DNA of 64,000 bases. Origin: Drechmeria coniospora (taxonomy: Eukaryota; Ascomycota; Sordariomycetes; Hypocreales; Ophiocordycipitaceae). The DNA is taken from NCBI RefSeq assembly GCF_001625195.1, contig NC_054390.1, forward strand, positions 2,814,027 through 2,878,026, given 5' to 3'. The translations under genes and the position numbers were made by a program. The notes beneath the pieces were generated by a model. It did not search any database. It saw nothing but the letters and a program-made list of their open reading frames with translations, and was not told where the DNA came from. Below are positions 11,100-26,245 of the stretch, in pieces (position 1 is the stretch's first letter; every line of letters begins with the position of its first letter).

Positions 11100-11798
11100 C
11101 TGCGTTGCCCTTGGCCACCCCGTTGCCCTTGGCCAGCCGGGCGAGCCTAGGCCATGGCATTCGCGGTAAATAGGAGGAATCAACAATGCAACCGTCAGCT
11201 GTCGGCGGCGTCGGCGGTTCAATCTCTCGGTCGGACCCGCCTCCTTCGTGTACGGTTTGCAAGTATGTACCGGGATGGTAGGGGGCCCCACGAAGTTAGA
11301 TGGCAGCGATTCCAGTCGGAGCAGGATCTTCACGTTGTGGAGATACCAACCGGTGTGGGATGGAGAAGATTCACGTCGATCAGTTGAACGGGTGCGTTCC
11401 AGACATATGTCCTAGGAGGAAAATGGCTGGCGTGCAGGATCGTCAATAAAAAGCACAGCGCAAAAAAATCGAGCTTGGTAATATTTATTGGAACAAGTCG
11501 GAACTTTCAACGATTGTTGTGTTCTTGAAACGAGAACATGCACGCAACCCGTTTTGATGCCGCGTAAAGAATGCTTGCAATTGTAAAGGGGGGGGGGGGG
11601 TGTAGAATGCGACAATAAAAGGGGAATGGAGCAACATGAAGCGAATTGCTGGAGACAAGAGTGGAAGCTGTTGAAAACAAGGGCAAAACACAATCAAAAT
11701 GCCTGTCCATAAAAATGCCTGTCCATCCGTTCAGTCGTAGTCGTCGTAAACACTGTACCTCTCGGGCTGCCGAAAACACCATCCATTTCTGTCGCCCT
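11100..11798. other. Convergent intergenic region hrp1 / C2H2 regulator
   Basis: 3' flanks of two convergent genes. It holds an AATAAA at 11445-11450 on the plus strand and a poly-G run near 11587-11600. No gene was seen. Confidence 0.65.
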
Positions 11799-14700
11799 CT
11801 AGAACCACTTCCAATTGCCGACCTCTTCCAGCCTCCGTAAAACGCCAACAGCGTCAGAGTACAGGATGCTTCGCCCACCCAGGCAATCTCTGCTCAAGAC
11901 ATCATGCACGACACCGACAACCCCTTGTGACTCTTCGCGCCCCGAAAGACCCTGGAGTTCTCCAGGCTCCATCTCTGCCACCGCCAGGAGCCATCCCACC
12001 GCGGCGCCTCGAGATGACTTTGCCACGTTGCGTTTGCCCTCGTGGCCAAAGGCCCAGCAAACAAGGGCGCAAACGTAGATGCCCCAAAAATCGGAAATGT
12101 CCACCCACGGCGCACCGGCGGGTGGTAACGCCAGAGTTGCGTTGTCATCGCGACGCGGGTCCGGCCCCAAGTTGAGGGATATCTTGAGGGCTTTGGCAGC
12201 AAACACTGTAGCAATGGCGGCGCTCCCAGATTTCTGCCACTTGCCCAGCTTCTTCTTATACTCGGTGAACGTGCTCACTTGGGAAATCTTCTTGTTGAAG
12301 GCCCAGCTATCACCGGAGACTGAGAGCAGCCAGTGCAGTGGTGTGTAGTGAAGCGCCATGTATGTATACGCTCCCGGAGACCATGGGAGCATCCTAGGAA
12401 TAGTCATGTCATGGATGTCGATGCACGATGCATCTTCCACCAACTCGATTTCTGTCGGGTTTCGTCTTCGAGGTAGCTGAAGCGCTTGCGCGGCAAGGAG
12501 GAGCGAAGCGTCAAACAGCGGCATGGATGCGACGCTCGACGGAGAGACCACCTCCTGCAGGGCCTCACCCACGGTCCGTAGCCTCGTCCCTGCGAGGTCA
12601 ATGCTAGCCCAAGCAGCAGCACTCTCCGATTCCCAAGCCTGTTGTGTGCTCGCAGATAGCGGAATAGATAGCATCATGGGCGAGAAATTATCGAGTCCGA
12701 GCACCGAAGTAAACGGCTGTTCGTAATACCAGATGCCGCCGACGCTAAGAATGAAGCAAGCGGCGAGAAGTCTTCGGCACGACTCTACCCGAATCCAGCG
12801 CTCCCACTTCTGGAAATTATCGCAGCCGACGGCAACAGAATCCCAGGCGGGTTGACCATTGGCGACCTACACGCAGTTGAGCGAGATTCCACTAAAACTC
12901 CGAGACTCGGCACGTCCAACCCGTCAAGATGGATGCAGAGCAACATTAAGGGGAGAAACGTGGCCAAAAGGCGACGGCGGCGGCGGGAGGATCGGTAAAG
13001 AACTCACCATTTGACAGAGGGCATCGAATCGAGGCGAAGGGCGATACGACTCTTTGCTGCGGCCTCGGAAGCGAGCGTAATATTCACATAAAAGAGTTGC
13101 CTGCATGACTGATAGAGAAAGGTGTGTTGACTTGAGCTGTGAGGTGGCGCGTCAGTGATTCATTTCTTGGACAAGGGTAGCTATCATATCGTACCGTAAC
13201 GGATTTCTGCGAGGCGTAAGAGTGCAGCAGACTTCCGGCAATGCGGTGTTCCCTATGCTGCAGGAACTGTGTAGCCACGGCGCCCATGGAACAACGAAGC
13301 ACATCCATGTGTTCCGCATCCATGCCAGACTCCTTCGCAAAGGTGGCCCGGTGGATGATGGGATACAGCGGATGGACTCTTGCCCAATATATGTCAATAT
13401 AAACTGGTAACCGGCTGCGGACCTCGCTGCTCAATGATGCGGGTAGCAGATCCGAAAGTGCAGACGCCGACTCCGGCTGACGACCGCAAGCCATCGGGTT
13501 GACCACCCGGTCCGACGGAAGCGCAGAGGGCGTGGTCACTAGAGTCTCGGATGATGGACCCAGGGCCAGCTGCGGGGATAGGCTACGAACAGCGGCGTTT
13601 GGACCGGCGGAACCGTAGATGACTTCGTCATACCCCGACAGGGGGATGCCGGACCCGTCTCCGTACATCGACGGGTAGGTTTGCGTCGTAGAAACGGCAA
13701 AGCCAAAGGGAATAGGATAGCTGCCGCTGCCCACGGCAGGACTTGGCGCACTCCTCGCGACGATGGGGTGGGCGAGGGATCGGTTCCAGCCCGGACTCGG
13801 AGTCGGAGCCGGTGCTAGCTGGGCCCGTGACACGCTTGAAGGCGGCGCAGAATAGCTCGACAAGACCGGGTTTCCCTGCCAAGCAATGGACGGATGGGTA
13901 ACGTTGGATACGCAGAGTCCCGGAATGGAATTAATAAGCCCAAGTCCGGTGGAGGGTGCGGTGCGAGGTTGCGAGTACCCAGAGGTTGTTCTGGCTGCGG
14001 CGGATTGCATACTCGGCATAGAATCTATGATGTATTCGGTCTTCACCTCCCCCACGCCGAGCTCATCACGCACCTCTCGCAGCTGGGGTGTCGACTGTCC
14101 CGTCGACCAGCGCCCAGGTGCCATGGCCATGGCTCGATGAGATGGATCCGGCTTGGAACCGGCGGGAGGGGGGGGACTGCTCAGAGAGTGAGGCATCGGC
14201 AGCATGGACTGTGGTGGCGAGTTTCCCTGCGAGACCTGGCCGGGGCTCTTCGACCCACGAGGGCGGGCCGACGTTCCTTGGCGGGGGGTGGTGACCTTGC
14301 TGCGTTTTCCACCATGATCACTGTATCAAGTTAGCTTCAACATGGCGACAAGGGTCCGGCAGCTGTCCTCACTGTTTCTGAAGATGTCGTTCGAGCAGAT
14401 CTCTGCGATGAAATACCTTGTCGCAGCCGAGAACCTCGCAGGCAAGTTCTGGAGGCGTATGGCTCAACTGATGACGCCTTGGAGAATGATGTCAGTGAGA
14501 CTCTACTTCACCATGGCATGAGCGGCAGGCCAACCTCAGATGTTCGGCACGGGTGAAAGTCTGGGTAAGGCATTAGCTACCTAGACGATAACGATGGACA
14601 TGAGAAGGGTTATGCATACCTTGGGGGGGCGACAAATTTCGCAAACGTGCACAGCAAGTCCCTTCTTGGCCCGACTCACCCTGCCCGTGATCGGTGTAAG

Positions 14701-15171
14701 TTTCAACGGCGAGTCTTCGCCGGAGACAAGAGGTCTCATGGGGGCGCTGGGATATGATCCCACGGAGTGTCCGCGACCATGAGAACGGCTGTAGCCATGG
14801 CCGTGGCTGTGGTTGTGGCCATGCCGGTAATGTGAATCCATCGAGTCGATGCTTGCGGTGCTCTGGCGCCGATCGGACTCGACGCGAGGCGTAGGGCGAG
14901 CCGGGGGAAACGGCGAGGGCGACGACGACGACGACGGGTCGATGCCCAGCCGTTGCAGAGAATAGGAAGGGGGGCTATGCCGATGGCTCCTTGCTGCCGT
15001 AGCCGGCGATGAGGTGGTCGCGACGGATAGGACTGCCGCGGTGGCGTAACCCGAGGCGGTGACGGAGGGCGCGGGATGAGGAGGACATGTCGGCGCCGAC
15101 TCTCTCGGCTTTAAGGAGTGCGATTCAACATGATCGTCGTCGACGTTCATGATATTTCTGAGGCTGGCCAT
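11799..15171 (-). CDS. Transcription factor with two C2H2 zinc fingers and a fungal_trans domain
   Basis: Six exons on the minus strand: 15171-14620, 14560-14535, 14477-14373, 14320-13195, 13100-13008 and 12866-11799 (989 residues, frame intact). Finger 1 spans about 178-199 (CEICRPPK, TFTRAEHLRRHQLSH; C-x2-C-x14-H-x3-H, two residues longer than usual). Finger 2 spans about 206-228 (CEVLGCDKVFHRRDLLERH, then LQKH; C-x4-C-x12-H-x3-H). Introns cut finger 1 twice and finger 2 at its last His codon. A Ser/Pro-rich linker and then the fungal-specific transcription factor region follow (SRLPVYIDIYWARVHPLYPI, HRATFAKES, later YTYMALHYTPLHWLLSVSGD). The combination resembles the Rsf2/Tda9/Adr1-like group of fungal regulators. 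I cannot name the ortholog or its targets. A His/Ser/Gly-rich stretch (RHGHNHSHGHGYSRSHGRGH) precedes the fingers. Confidence 0.88.
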
Positions 15172-18100
15172 GGCGGACAGCTATAATGGAGGCGAGGGTG
15201 AAGGTGAACGAAGTCGGCCGGCCGGGGCTGCAAGTCAGGAAGCACAAGGCCAAACTTAGCAACACTGCCCTCCTCTCCCGGGCGGATAGGCCTTATGGCG
15301 AACCAGGCTCGTGTCGATCGGCTTTCTGGAATCTACCGCGACAAACATGCAGCCGATGCAAGGGGGCTGTGGCGCGGGAAGGACTGAGGGCGGGTGACAA
15401 GCGACCGCCGAGCCTGGGCTTGGAGATGGTCCGGTCTGGGGTAGAACGATTATGCCGGGCCAGGTCTGGTACAGAGCCTCAGCCTCCAGTCAAGTCACGT
15501 TGGGGGGGACGAGATGACATGCAGCCCCCATATGCAATGGAACGGTATGCACTTTGACGACAAAGATAGGACTGGAGAAAGGTCATGGTCAAGCGGGAGG
15601 TGAGGTCGACCAGGCCGAAGGAATAAATGGGAAAAGGGTGGGTGATGAGGTGGAGGGAAAGGGGGGGGGGCGGAGGGGACTCGCGGAAGAACGATGGGAT
15701 GGGATGCCGGCACGCCGGAAAATGACGACCAAAAGCGACAGCTACGAGAAGCTGAACAGGGACGGATGTGTCCCTTCGTGGTGGTGTACGTCGCATGCAC
15801 GGAGACGCATGGCAAAGATGCGCCCCAGCAGACTCGACGAACTGAATCGGCACGAACGGGGAAAGCGGCGGCGGTCCATGGTCTTGGGTTGACACCCCCC
15901 AGTCGCGGCGGCTGACGAGGACGAGACAGGCAGCGAAGACAGCAACATGCGTTGCGTGTACAGGTACCATTCTCGCAGGTACATGTGTCGTGGAAGAACG
16001 AGTGCGAGCATGGTGCGGTTACCGAAGCCAGGCCAGCGGGAGAACACGCGCCGGATGGTAATGGAGGGGGCGCGCGGACTGACCGACAGGGTTGCCCAGC
16101 CTCATCTCCAAGGGCGCCGTGGCAAGCCAGATCGCTGATACGCGGCGACTGCAGATATGGAGGGTGTTGTGGCTGACGACGGTGACCATAATTAGAACTG
16201 AAAGGTACAACAACTCCGTCGAAAACCGATAGTGTCCTTTCCTGTCCAGACTGCTCCCCACACCGGCCCCCCGGTGACTGGTTGGCTGAGGGGGATAGTA
16301 AGAGTCTTATCATGTACGGTGCGTAGGCACATGTACGCGTGAGAGCCGTCGAGACGGTCGCCAAGGCGCAATACGAAGCGATTGCACGGAGTACGGGTAC
16401 AAGTGCAGTAGGTAAAGTCGTCGACGGGGGCCCGAGCTTGTCTGCGCAGGTTGATTGTCGTGACAACATCATTGCCGGCCGGCCGGGCGACGGGTATGGC
16501 GTCAAGCAAGGCGAAGCTCGAGGACAGGGTCCGGGCCAAACGGCGTGGGTGGCTGGCTGCGATGCCAGCTGTCGCACCGCGCTCGATCAACCAGGCTGGG
16601 GAAGTCCGAAAGCGAAAGCGGAGCTGCTGCTGCGAGGAGCTGGAGGTCGATGCGACGGCGGGGAACCGTCCGCTTCGTCAATCGCCGCACGTCGCGTTTG
16701 ATTGATAGCCTGCCTGCCCGTCCGTCTGCCTTGTTGCCTCTGCGTACCAGACCGGCCTGACCGACAAGCTGCGCGCGTGAAAGGGCGCCTCTCATGTTTG
16801 CAGAGCTTCCCTTCCTCATATTGAAGTTGACAGCGTTGAAAGGCAAGCCTAGGAACGGCAAATTCCTGCACGTCGGTCCTGTGCTGCGCAGTCGAACGGA
16901 TTTGTCTCGAGGCCAAGGTCACTACGTTGTTGCAGATGGGGCTTCGTTCGAGAACAGTCCCCAAGCTCCCTCGAAGATCATGGCGAGGACACGGGACTCG
17001 GTCATGCTTGCGGCTTTCTTCTTTGCATCAAGTGGACGCTGCTTCCTGCCTCTCGTGGGAGGTGGGGAGTGTCGAGCATCTGGCGGCCATTAGATGCAAG
17101 TCAGAGATCAGCGGCCGAATCAGATGGTCTCCTTTGCAGACGTCTGACATGCAATTCCAGGGCAGAGTCTCGGCAGGCCAATGGGGGCGCAGGAGATGGC
17201 CCTGTGGCTTTGACCAACGCTGCCTTTGTCTCGGTCCACCAACCGACTCGATGGTCCCCTGATCGCTGTCGACGGCGAAGGCGGGCTCTCCATTGAAGAC
17301 GGTTGAAAGTCGAGAGAGCGCGTGCCTAGCGAATGGCCTTGCTCAGTTCATTTGATAGTCTCGAGGCGGCCAGACATTGCATGTTCTCATGGGCCGCCTC
17401 GTCGGAACACGGAGCAGATGGCCAAGCCTTGGACTTGTTAGTCGGGGCTCGTGCTCGAGGTCGAACTCGAACGTGTGATAATCAATATGAACAATATTCG
17501 TCCCGTTCCTGAACAGGAAAACGCAGGTACGAGCCGTCCACACCCTGCCAGGGCTTTATCGAGTTCGCCGGAAGTAGATCAGGATCATGACGGTTCGCTT
17601 CCAAATTGGTTTGCTAGATGCGGACAATTCTGTGACCTTGATTGTCAAACCTGGCCCTGCAGAGCGCTCGCATGGGTTTTCGGCTTCTCCAGCGTGAAAC
17701 TCGTTCCTACCTCAAGAACGAGTACCTGTACTCGGACAGCATGTAGCATGCATGGCACACCTCATGAGCAAGTCGAAATCTGACGACGGACGAGCGGCAC
17801 TCCTGACCACTCTCCGCCATGGCTATGGCGACAAGTCGCCAGGCCGGCATCCACCTAGCCGACTCCCCTGTCAGCGTGGCTTTCCGGGGACTTGTCTCGC
17901 CGTCTTACGCACTTACTGCATTCTATTCCGAGCAAGCACCCTGATATGTGTACAAATACAGGGCCGCAGTGGAGCGATAGTTGCTCGTTGCTCGAGCTGA
18001 GCCAATTCGCCTCGCCGTTGGCCACCTTTTTTTTTTTGGGACAGATCCGAGGTCCCTGTCCCTTGTTGCTGTTCAAGGCGCACGCATACCGACGATGCGC

Positions 18101-20737
18101 CCATGCACGCACACGCCACATTTGGCATGCAACTGCTTCGTGCGCGGTGAGGCCGAGGCCGCCCATGACCAGATTGCCCCCCCCCCCCCCCCCCCCTTTC
18201 GAGGACGCCGTGCAGGGGCTCCTGAACGGACGGCGAGGCGAACAAGCCAAGGGTCCTCGCCATTAGCGCGTTACTGCCGGCATTGCATGCATGCGGTGCC
18301 TGGGGCGCTTATCCCACCAGTTGTCTCGTGCGAGAGGTGGCTCCGACATCCAACAGGAGAAATTCAGGCCAGGCCAGCCATGCCATGCCACCCACGTTCC
18401 ACGTGGAGCAGCAGCAGGAGGAGTGCTCGGCAGGATGTAGGTGAATGCAGGGAGCAGGCGGATGGATAGATCCCGTGCGATGGAGACAGAGGCGACATGC
18501 TGCAGTTGTCTGGGCTTTCAAACCCGACGGAGAATCGAGGAAACAGAGGCAGCAGCTGGAATTCGGGCCGGTTGGACGAGGAATGCGCGCAACCCTGCCT
18601 GCCTCCTCTTACTGGAGGTAGCAAGATGCAAGAGCGACCCCTCCCCTTCCTTCCCTTGGGCTCGGCGCAAGCGAGAGCTGTGACGCAATGCCATACCTGC
18701 CGCAATGATGAATATTTGCCTCAGGACGAAACTAAACAGTTGAAACGGACCAGGTAGGGAATACCCATCACCTATGCACCTTCTGTATCTGCCGTACCTG
18801 GAACCCACCGGATGTTCCGAGGCAGTCGCAGACACCCAAGTAGGAAGGCATGAAGGCGCCATCTCATGGTAGCAGCTGCCAGTATGATCTGGGACTTGAA
18901 AGCTGAACCGATAGCATCATCGGACAAGTACGCATGGGCCAACATGGTTGATGCTTGGCTCATCGCCGTGTGTGATGACGAGATTGCTGGTCATCGTTCG
19001 TCTGGCCGCTCCATGCTCCCGCCCGAGGTCGACAGAGCACCGACAAACCCCCATGTGATGCACATGCTGTATGTGCAAGTACGGAGCAAGGAGTAGGACA
19101 AGTTATACATGGTGCAGGGACACCTTCTTCGGCCACGCCGACAATCAATCGCATGCCTGCCGTGTGTAGGCCGGGCCGTCGGCATGAAAACGACGTTTCA
19201 AATTGGAGGCCAATCACGGAAGCACAGACAATGACGACGGGCGTCTTCGCTATTAATACAGCACGACGGAGTACATGAGACGACCATGCCTCCGTCCCAC
19301 GAGCCGACGGGAGTCGGCGATGCGTGCGGTTGGGAAAGCGAGACGGTGCTCGAAGCACAAAGCACGAGTACGGATGGAGTGACGTGAACAGGGCATGTAA
19401 TTTTGCCGGACGAGAGCTCGGCACATTTGGCATATCGGAGCCGCCATCAACATTCATTGTTCCTCCATCCGTCCCGTCCGATGTCCTCGCAGGTCGAATC
19501 AAGCGGAGAGGCAGGGAAGACAGCCAGAGGGCACTCGAGTATATGAGACTCCGGCATGAGCTGCGCGTGCGGCCTCTCCGATCTTGCCCTCTCACATCAG
19601 CGCTCGAAAGGAGGCGGATGCAACCAAACGATGACTGCGCCGAGGAGGCAGTCATCAGCACATGCACCCCCCAACACGGGCGCCCATGTGCGCTCCCGTA
19701 TGCGGTGCCACCTCACCTCACCTCACCTCACCTCAACCTCTGGCTTATGCCTACGCATCGGAACGCGGCGGCTCGTGGAAAGCGTCTCGAACGATCAAAG
19801 GGCCCGCTGCCGGGGGCACGCCTGTCACCGGGCACATAGCCGTGCGAGCACGGGCACAGGCACGGGCGCGGGCATAAGTGCGAGCACGGGCACGAGTACT
19901 CCGTACGAGCAGCCAGGACCATGCATGGCATGGCAAACAGGAGTCGAAGGTAGGCGTGCTGTGCTCGTACTCGCACTCTCGAGCACACGGAGACAAAGCA
20001 GATGCACATGCGGGCCCCGCTCAGCAAGTGATCAGCATGGAAAGGATGCTGGTGTTGCTGGGTCGCATCGATGCATCGTTTCGCCGCATAGGCGCCCGCC
20101 CGCACGTCGCCCCTGCCCCTGGCCAGGTAACGTATCGGCGACGCAATTCTTTGGCGCCGGGCTGATGTACCGAAAGCCTACAAAGCATGCGTACGAACCA
20201 CGTGTCTGCCGTCTCTCGGTTTGTCGACGACGGAGACGATGATTCAGGCTCGCGCGGCACGCTACTACGGCCCAAGACATGACGGTTCGTCGGGAGGAGT
20301 CTTCGACATCATGGTGAACGATGGGCTCTGTTTCACGTCCAGATTGACATTTCTTCCCCATGCGGTTGTCTCCCTCCCCAGCTACGTACCTCGCGCATCC
20401 ATCCATACCATCGTCACCAGTACTTTTGTCCAGCTTTCCCGCCGCACCGACATTGGGCCACCGGCTGGACCAGCATAAGGGGCGCGGGTAACCATGCGAG
20501 GGTAAACGCGAATGGAAAAAACGACGACAAGTCAATTCTCACGAGAACTATTTCGCAAATCCGGTGCGCCGTTTTGCCAGTTGCCCCTCCCCGCCACCAC
20601 CTTTCTCGTGGCTGTTGGCCCAAGCAACTTCGATCCCCAGCGGCCGTTCTTTGCCCTTCCATGGGCCATTACGATTCCTTTTATCGAGACTTCATACTTT
20701 CTGACCAAGCACCGCATGGCTAGCTTGCGTGCACTCA
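15172..20737. other. 5.6-kb gene-free region between the C2H2 regulator and pct1
   Basis: No frame here has domain-like sequence; the longer ones (such as the minus-strand one at 15495-16577) are low in complexity and rich in Arg, Pro and Cys. The first 1-2 kb may be the long promoter or 5' leader of the regulator. It contains a 21-nt poly-C tract at 18177-18197, a CTCAC pentamer repeat at about 19710-19737 and a GCACGG-type repeat at 19845-19900. Only a few GTAC words occur (near 19268 and 19910), so this region differs in composition from the GTAC islands. No tRNA was recognised by eye. Confidence 0.6.
18177..18197. repeat. Poly-C tract
   Basis: Uninterrupted run of 21 cytosines followed by TTT. 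Similar C or G homopolymers lie near 7597, 8490, 11590, 15660, 22225, 23140 and 27965, all outside coding exons. Confidence 0.9.
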
Positions 20738-22623
<1,886 letters not shown>

Positions 22624-25600
22624 TCATGTGCACCTACCTAGGTACCTAGTACTTACTTACAGTACTTGCCCAGTACTTACAGCAGTGCTGCAGCGCTCCG
22701 TACTTACTACAGTACTAGTAGGTGTACTGTACTGTACTGTACTGTACAGTACTTTGTGCTCACGCCCAAGTAATTAGTTGCATTTCCCCGTAGCGATCCT
22801 CCTCGTACCCGTCCGTCGCAGCACGAGTAGTGCCACCGTACACCTACTGTAGCTGTACATGGACAACCTGCACCTGCAGAGACAGGTGCGGGCAGGTACA
22901 TGCGCATGCACGGTCGACATACGGAGGTGCGAGTATGTGTACTTGGGAAATTCCTGAAATGCGCTCCGTACATGTACCACTACCACGCACTACTTGCACC
23001 TACATGTGTAGGTACTTGCGTCGGAGCATGGTCCTGGTCGATGGGACGTGAAAAGTGGCTCTCGGAACGGCGAAAGTGTAGGTGACAATCTTACTCATAA
23101 TCTCCAGCACAACTACGTCGACGGGTAACCCCAGACTCGACGGGGGGGGGGGGTGGTGCCCTTCCACTTTCCCCGGGTTCTCATCGTACGTCCTGTAGCC
23201 TTTTCCGAATGCGATGCTGCCTTTTTCGTCTCGCACGCCGACGGGGCATTCGGCATCGAGGCGGCGATGGTTTGACGACACGACGCGTGATTTCAGGTTG
23301 AGTGCGTTACGAGAAGGTTCCCGGTACCACCAAGTACTGTAGAGTACATGTACTTTGTAATCCTCCGTATCACTGCCCGTGACGCGAAGCGAACCCTGCG
23401 ATGCACAAGGGAAGCTCCACGAACAGTGGGAACGTGGAAAGTGGGAACATTACAGGCACAAGTACATGTACACACAAGTATACTCGAGTACACACAACCT
23501 CTACGGAGTACGGCAAGCAAGTAATACAGGCACGCACAAGTACGGAGTAATTACAGCTCTATCATACATAAGCACGAGTGCTACTCCGTACGGAGCAAAG
23601 GTGCCCATCATTAGGTGTACATGTAGGTAGTCGTTGGGCTAAAATTCTTAAATTCTTATCACACAGGCACATGGGCTCGTATCCTGTGTTCCTCACTCCG
23701 TACAGTACAATGAAGGCAAATACCTTGCACCACATGTACACTGCAAGGTAAGAAACACTTGCGCTTGAGAAGTGCAGTCGTAGGTGAACGAGGTGCAAGT
23801 ACGTCGGTGCACACTACGGAGTACGCTTGGGTACATAAGTGTACTTGAGCACGGAGCGATGCTAATACAGTACTGTACAGCACAAGTTCATGCATGTGCA
23901 TGTTCGTATTAAGTATTAGGTAGTTCCAACCCCATGCGCTTGTACTTGTACTTGTACTGCCTTACTTCGAGGTACCTTGGTACTGTTCTTCTTGTTTTAG
24001 CACTCCTATTCACTGACCAACACAAGCACCTGTACTGCTAGTTGGTGTACTTGATTAGTTGTAAGTACCTAGTACTGTAAGTAATTACTTTAGGCACGGG
24101 GTAGGTACTACTAGGTCAAGTCGTCGGCCACTGTCCAGCACTTACTTACTTAGCTGTCGTTGTACTTGTACTTGGGCAGTACGTACCTAACAGTTACACT
24201 GCTGCCTAAGTACCTCCCTAGTAATCAAGTGCAACCCAAGTATCCGTAATCCTCGGTAATCATTACACCTACAAGCAATAAGGGGGTTAACATGTGCCGA
24301 CCATGGCAGCCCACCGGAACCCTGCCCAGCAGCGAGCAAGTAGGAGCGTGCCGGTGGGCGTCTTTCGAAATCTGCAGGAGACGAGACTTCCGGATGCGGG
24401 AGTGCAAACAATCAATTCATTCTCGTTTTCATACCGACCCCCCAAGACATGTACCGTGCAGTAAGAACGTTGGCGGTGTCTGCCTGCCTCCGAGGTCTCT
24501 CGTGGAGGGTGGTACGATGCCATCAGCCCAGACCGATGGGCGGCACCAGCCAATGAATTGCCTCATGACGTAGCCATCGGGTTCTGCGAGAAATGACGGG
24601 GCAAAAAAGGGAACGAAGAATCGGACCAAGAGGAACGTAACCTCTGCTTCGGTGCACCAATCGTCGCCGTCGTCGTCGGTCCAGTGGTGAACGCTCACTC
24701 CCTCTCCCTCTCTCGCACACCGCACCCGGACACACACACTCCGGAATGGCACTCTGCATCCCCGAGGAGGAACGGGACACCGTTCAGCCTTCCAAAGCCC
24801 CCCTTGGCATGCGTGTCCATTGTCCATGTCCATTGTCCATGATGGCGTGGTTGAGACGAAATTGCCATGTAGAGGCTACCAGCATCATGACGCAAGTACG
24901 TACGTACGTGCAGGCGTGGGCGTGCACTTTATACCTGTGCATTGGCAATGCTGGAACGTCATACGCGAGAGGGCCTCGCAACCGTGCGCCGGCTGGTGCC
25001 GCACTGTCGAGCGCATCGATTGCCTCGGAATAGCCACGAGGGCGTACGACATGCCCGGACAACTGGTTGGCGCGGTGCTGCCGAATGCTCCGGCCTGAAT
25101 GACAGGCGCCATTGGTCGTCGACAAGACGATGCCGGCTTGGTCTTTTCCTCGACGAGCCATTGTCCGACGTGGCCAACGGTTCCTTTGTCTCGACTCGTT
25201 TCTTTCCGGCAGGTGACCGGCCTCGGCGGGAAGGGCAACGCGTACGAGAACGACACGACTGCCAGACATGCATGCTGCATGCACGTCCGCAAGGCTGGCT
25301 ACTGTCGGCTTTCTTCCTCGCGAGGACGACACGGTGAGAGGAAGCAATTCGCCGACGAGCTGTCGACAGGCGACGAGCAAGCGGGCGGTCGCCTAGGCGG
25401 GACGAGAGTCCAAGGCCGAAGTGGCACGTGGCCGAAGTGCGCCCTCGAGGCGACGCAAGCTCGGCGGCGCGGGACGGTCAGCTCGGGCGCAGCGTGAACG
25501 AGCGAGCGCATTACACGCAGCAGCACAGTCGGTACAGAATCATCACGTACTGGTTGGTACGAAGCGAAGGCAGTGTCGTGAGGTGCACGGAGTACGGAGT

Positions 25601-25642
25601 ACATGTACGGCGCAGTGCAGGCGTGCATGTAAGTAAGTACAG

Positions 25643-25720
25643 TATTACAGTACAGTACAGTACAGTCCAGTACAGTCCAGTCCAGTCCAGTCCAGTCCAG
25701 TCCAGTCCAGTCCAGTCCAG
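25643..25720. repeat. Pentanucleotide tandem array AGTAC then AGTCC
   Basis: About four AGTAC units pass through mixed units into about nine AGTCC units. The array shows directly how a GTAC word turned into a different five-base repeat by one substitution and spread. Confidence 0.9.
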
Positions 25721-26103
25721 TAATCACTCTGCAGGGGCATGGAACTGGCAGAAAGGCTCCTTCACGGAGGATATCCCACCAACCAAGGGGAGGATTCATT
25801 TTTAGAAGCATAATCCAAGTACGGAGTATGGTGCACTAGCACTACGCCCAGTACAGCACATGTGCATGGTAGGACGAGGGGTCTTTTGGTTGGTGTAATG
25901 CACTGTACTTGTGCGTGTACTTGTACTGTACGACTACTTACAACTAATCAAGTATATTACCTACTTACAGTGCCAGCACATGTACGGAGCACAGTACACC
26001 TACCTACCTAGTGATACTTACATGTAGGTGCCTACGTGCACGGAGTACGGCAGCTACGGCACGGAGTACTTGCTCGTAAGTTGCGAGTGCAAGCGTACAG
26101 TAC

Positions 26104-26245
26104 CGCAGGTGTGCAGCACTGTAGGTGTGCCGTACTGTAGGTGTGCCGTACTGTAGGTGTGCCGTACTGTAGGTGTGCCGTACTGTAGGTGTGCCGTACT
26201 GTAGGTGTGCCGTACTGTAGGTGTGCAGTACTGTAGGTGTACAGT
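26104..26245. repeat. 16-bp tandem repeat, about nine units
   Basis: Unit CCGTACTGTAGGTGTG (or a rotation of it), with six near-identical central copies and degenerate end copies (GCAGG at the left, CAGTAC at the right). It sits at the right part of a GTAC island, and the unit contains the GTAC core. Confidence 0.92.

Noticed and set aside
15495..16577. 360-residue minus-strand frame upstream of the C2H2 regulator
   Set aside because: No domain, many Cys, Pro and Arg, no plausible exon partners; more likely promoter or leader.
22725..22755. Possible telomere-like or origin repeat in the GTAC island
   Set aside because: No TTAGGG-type units are present; the TACTG pentamer is one of many slippage runs.
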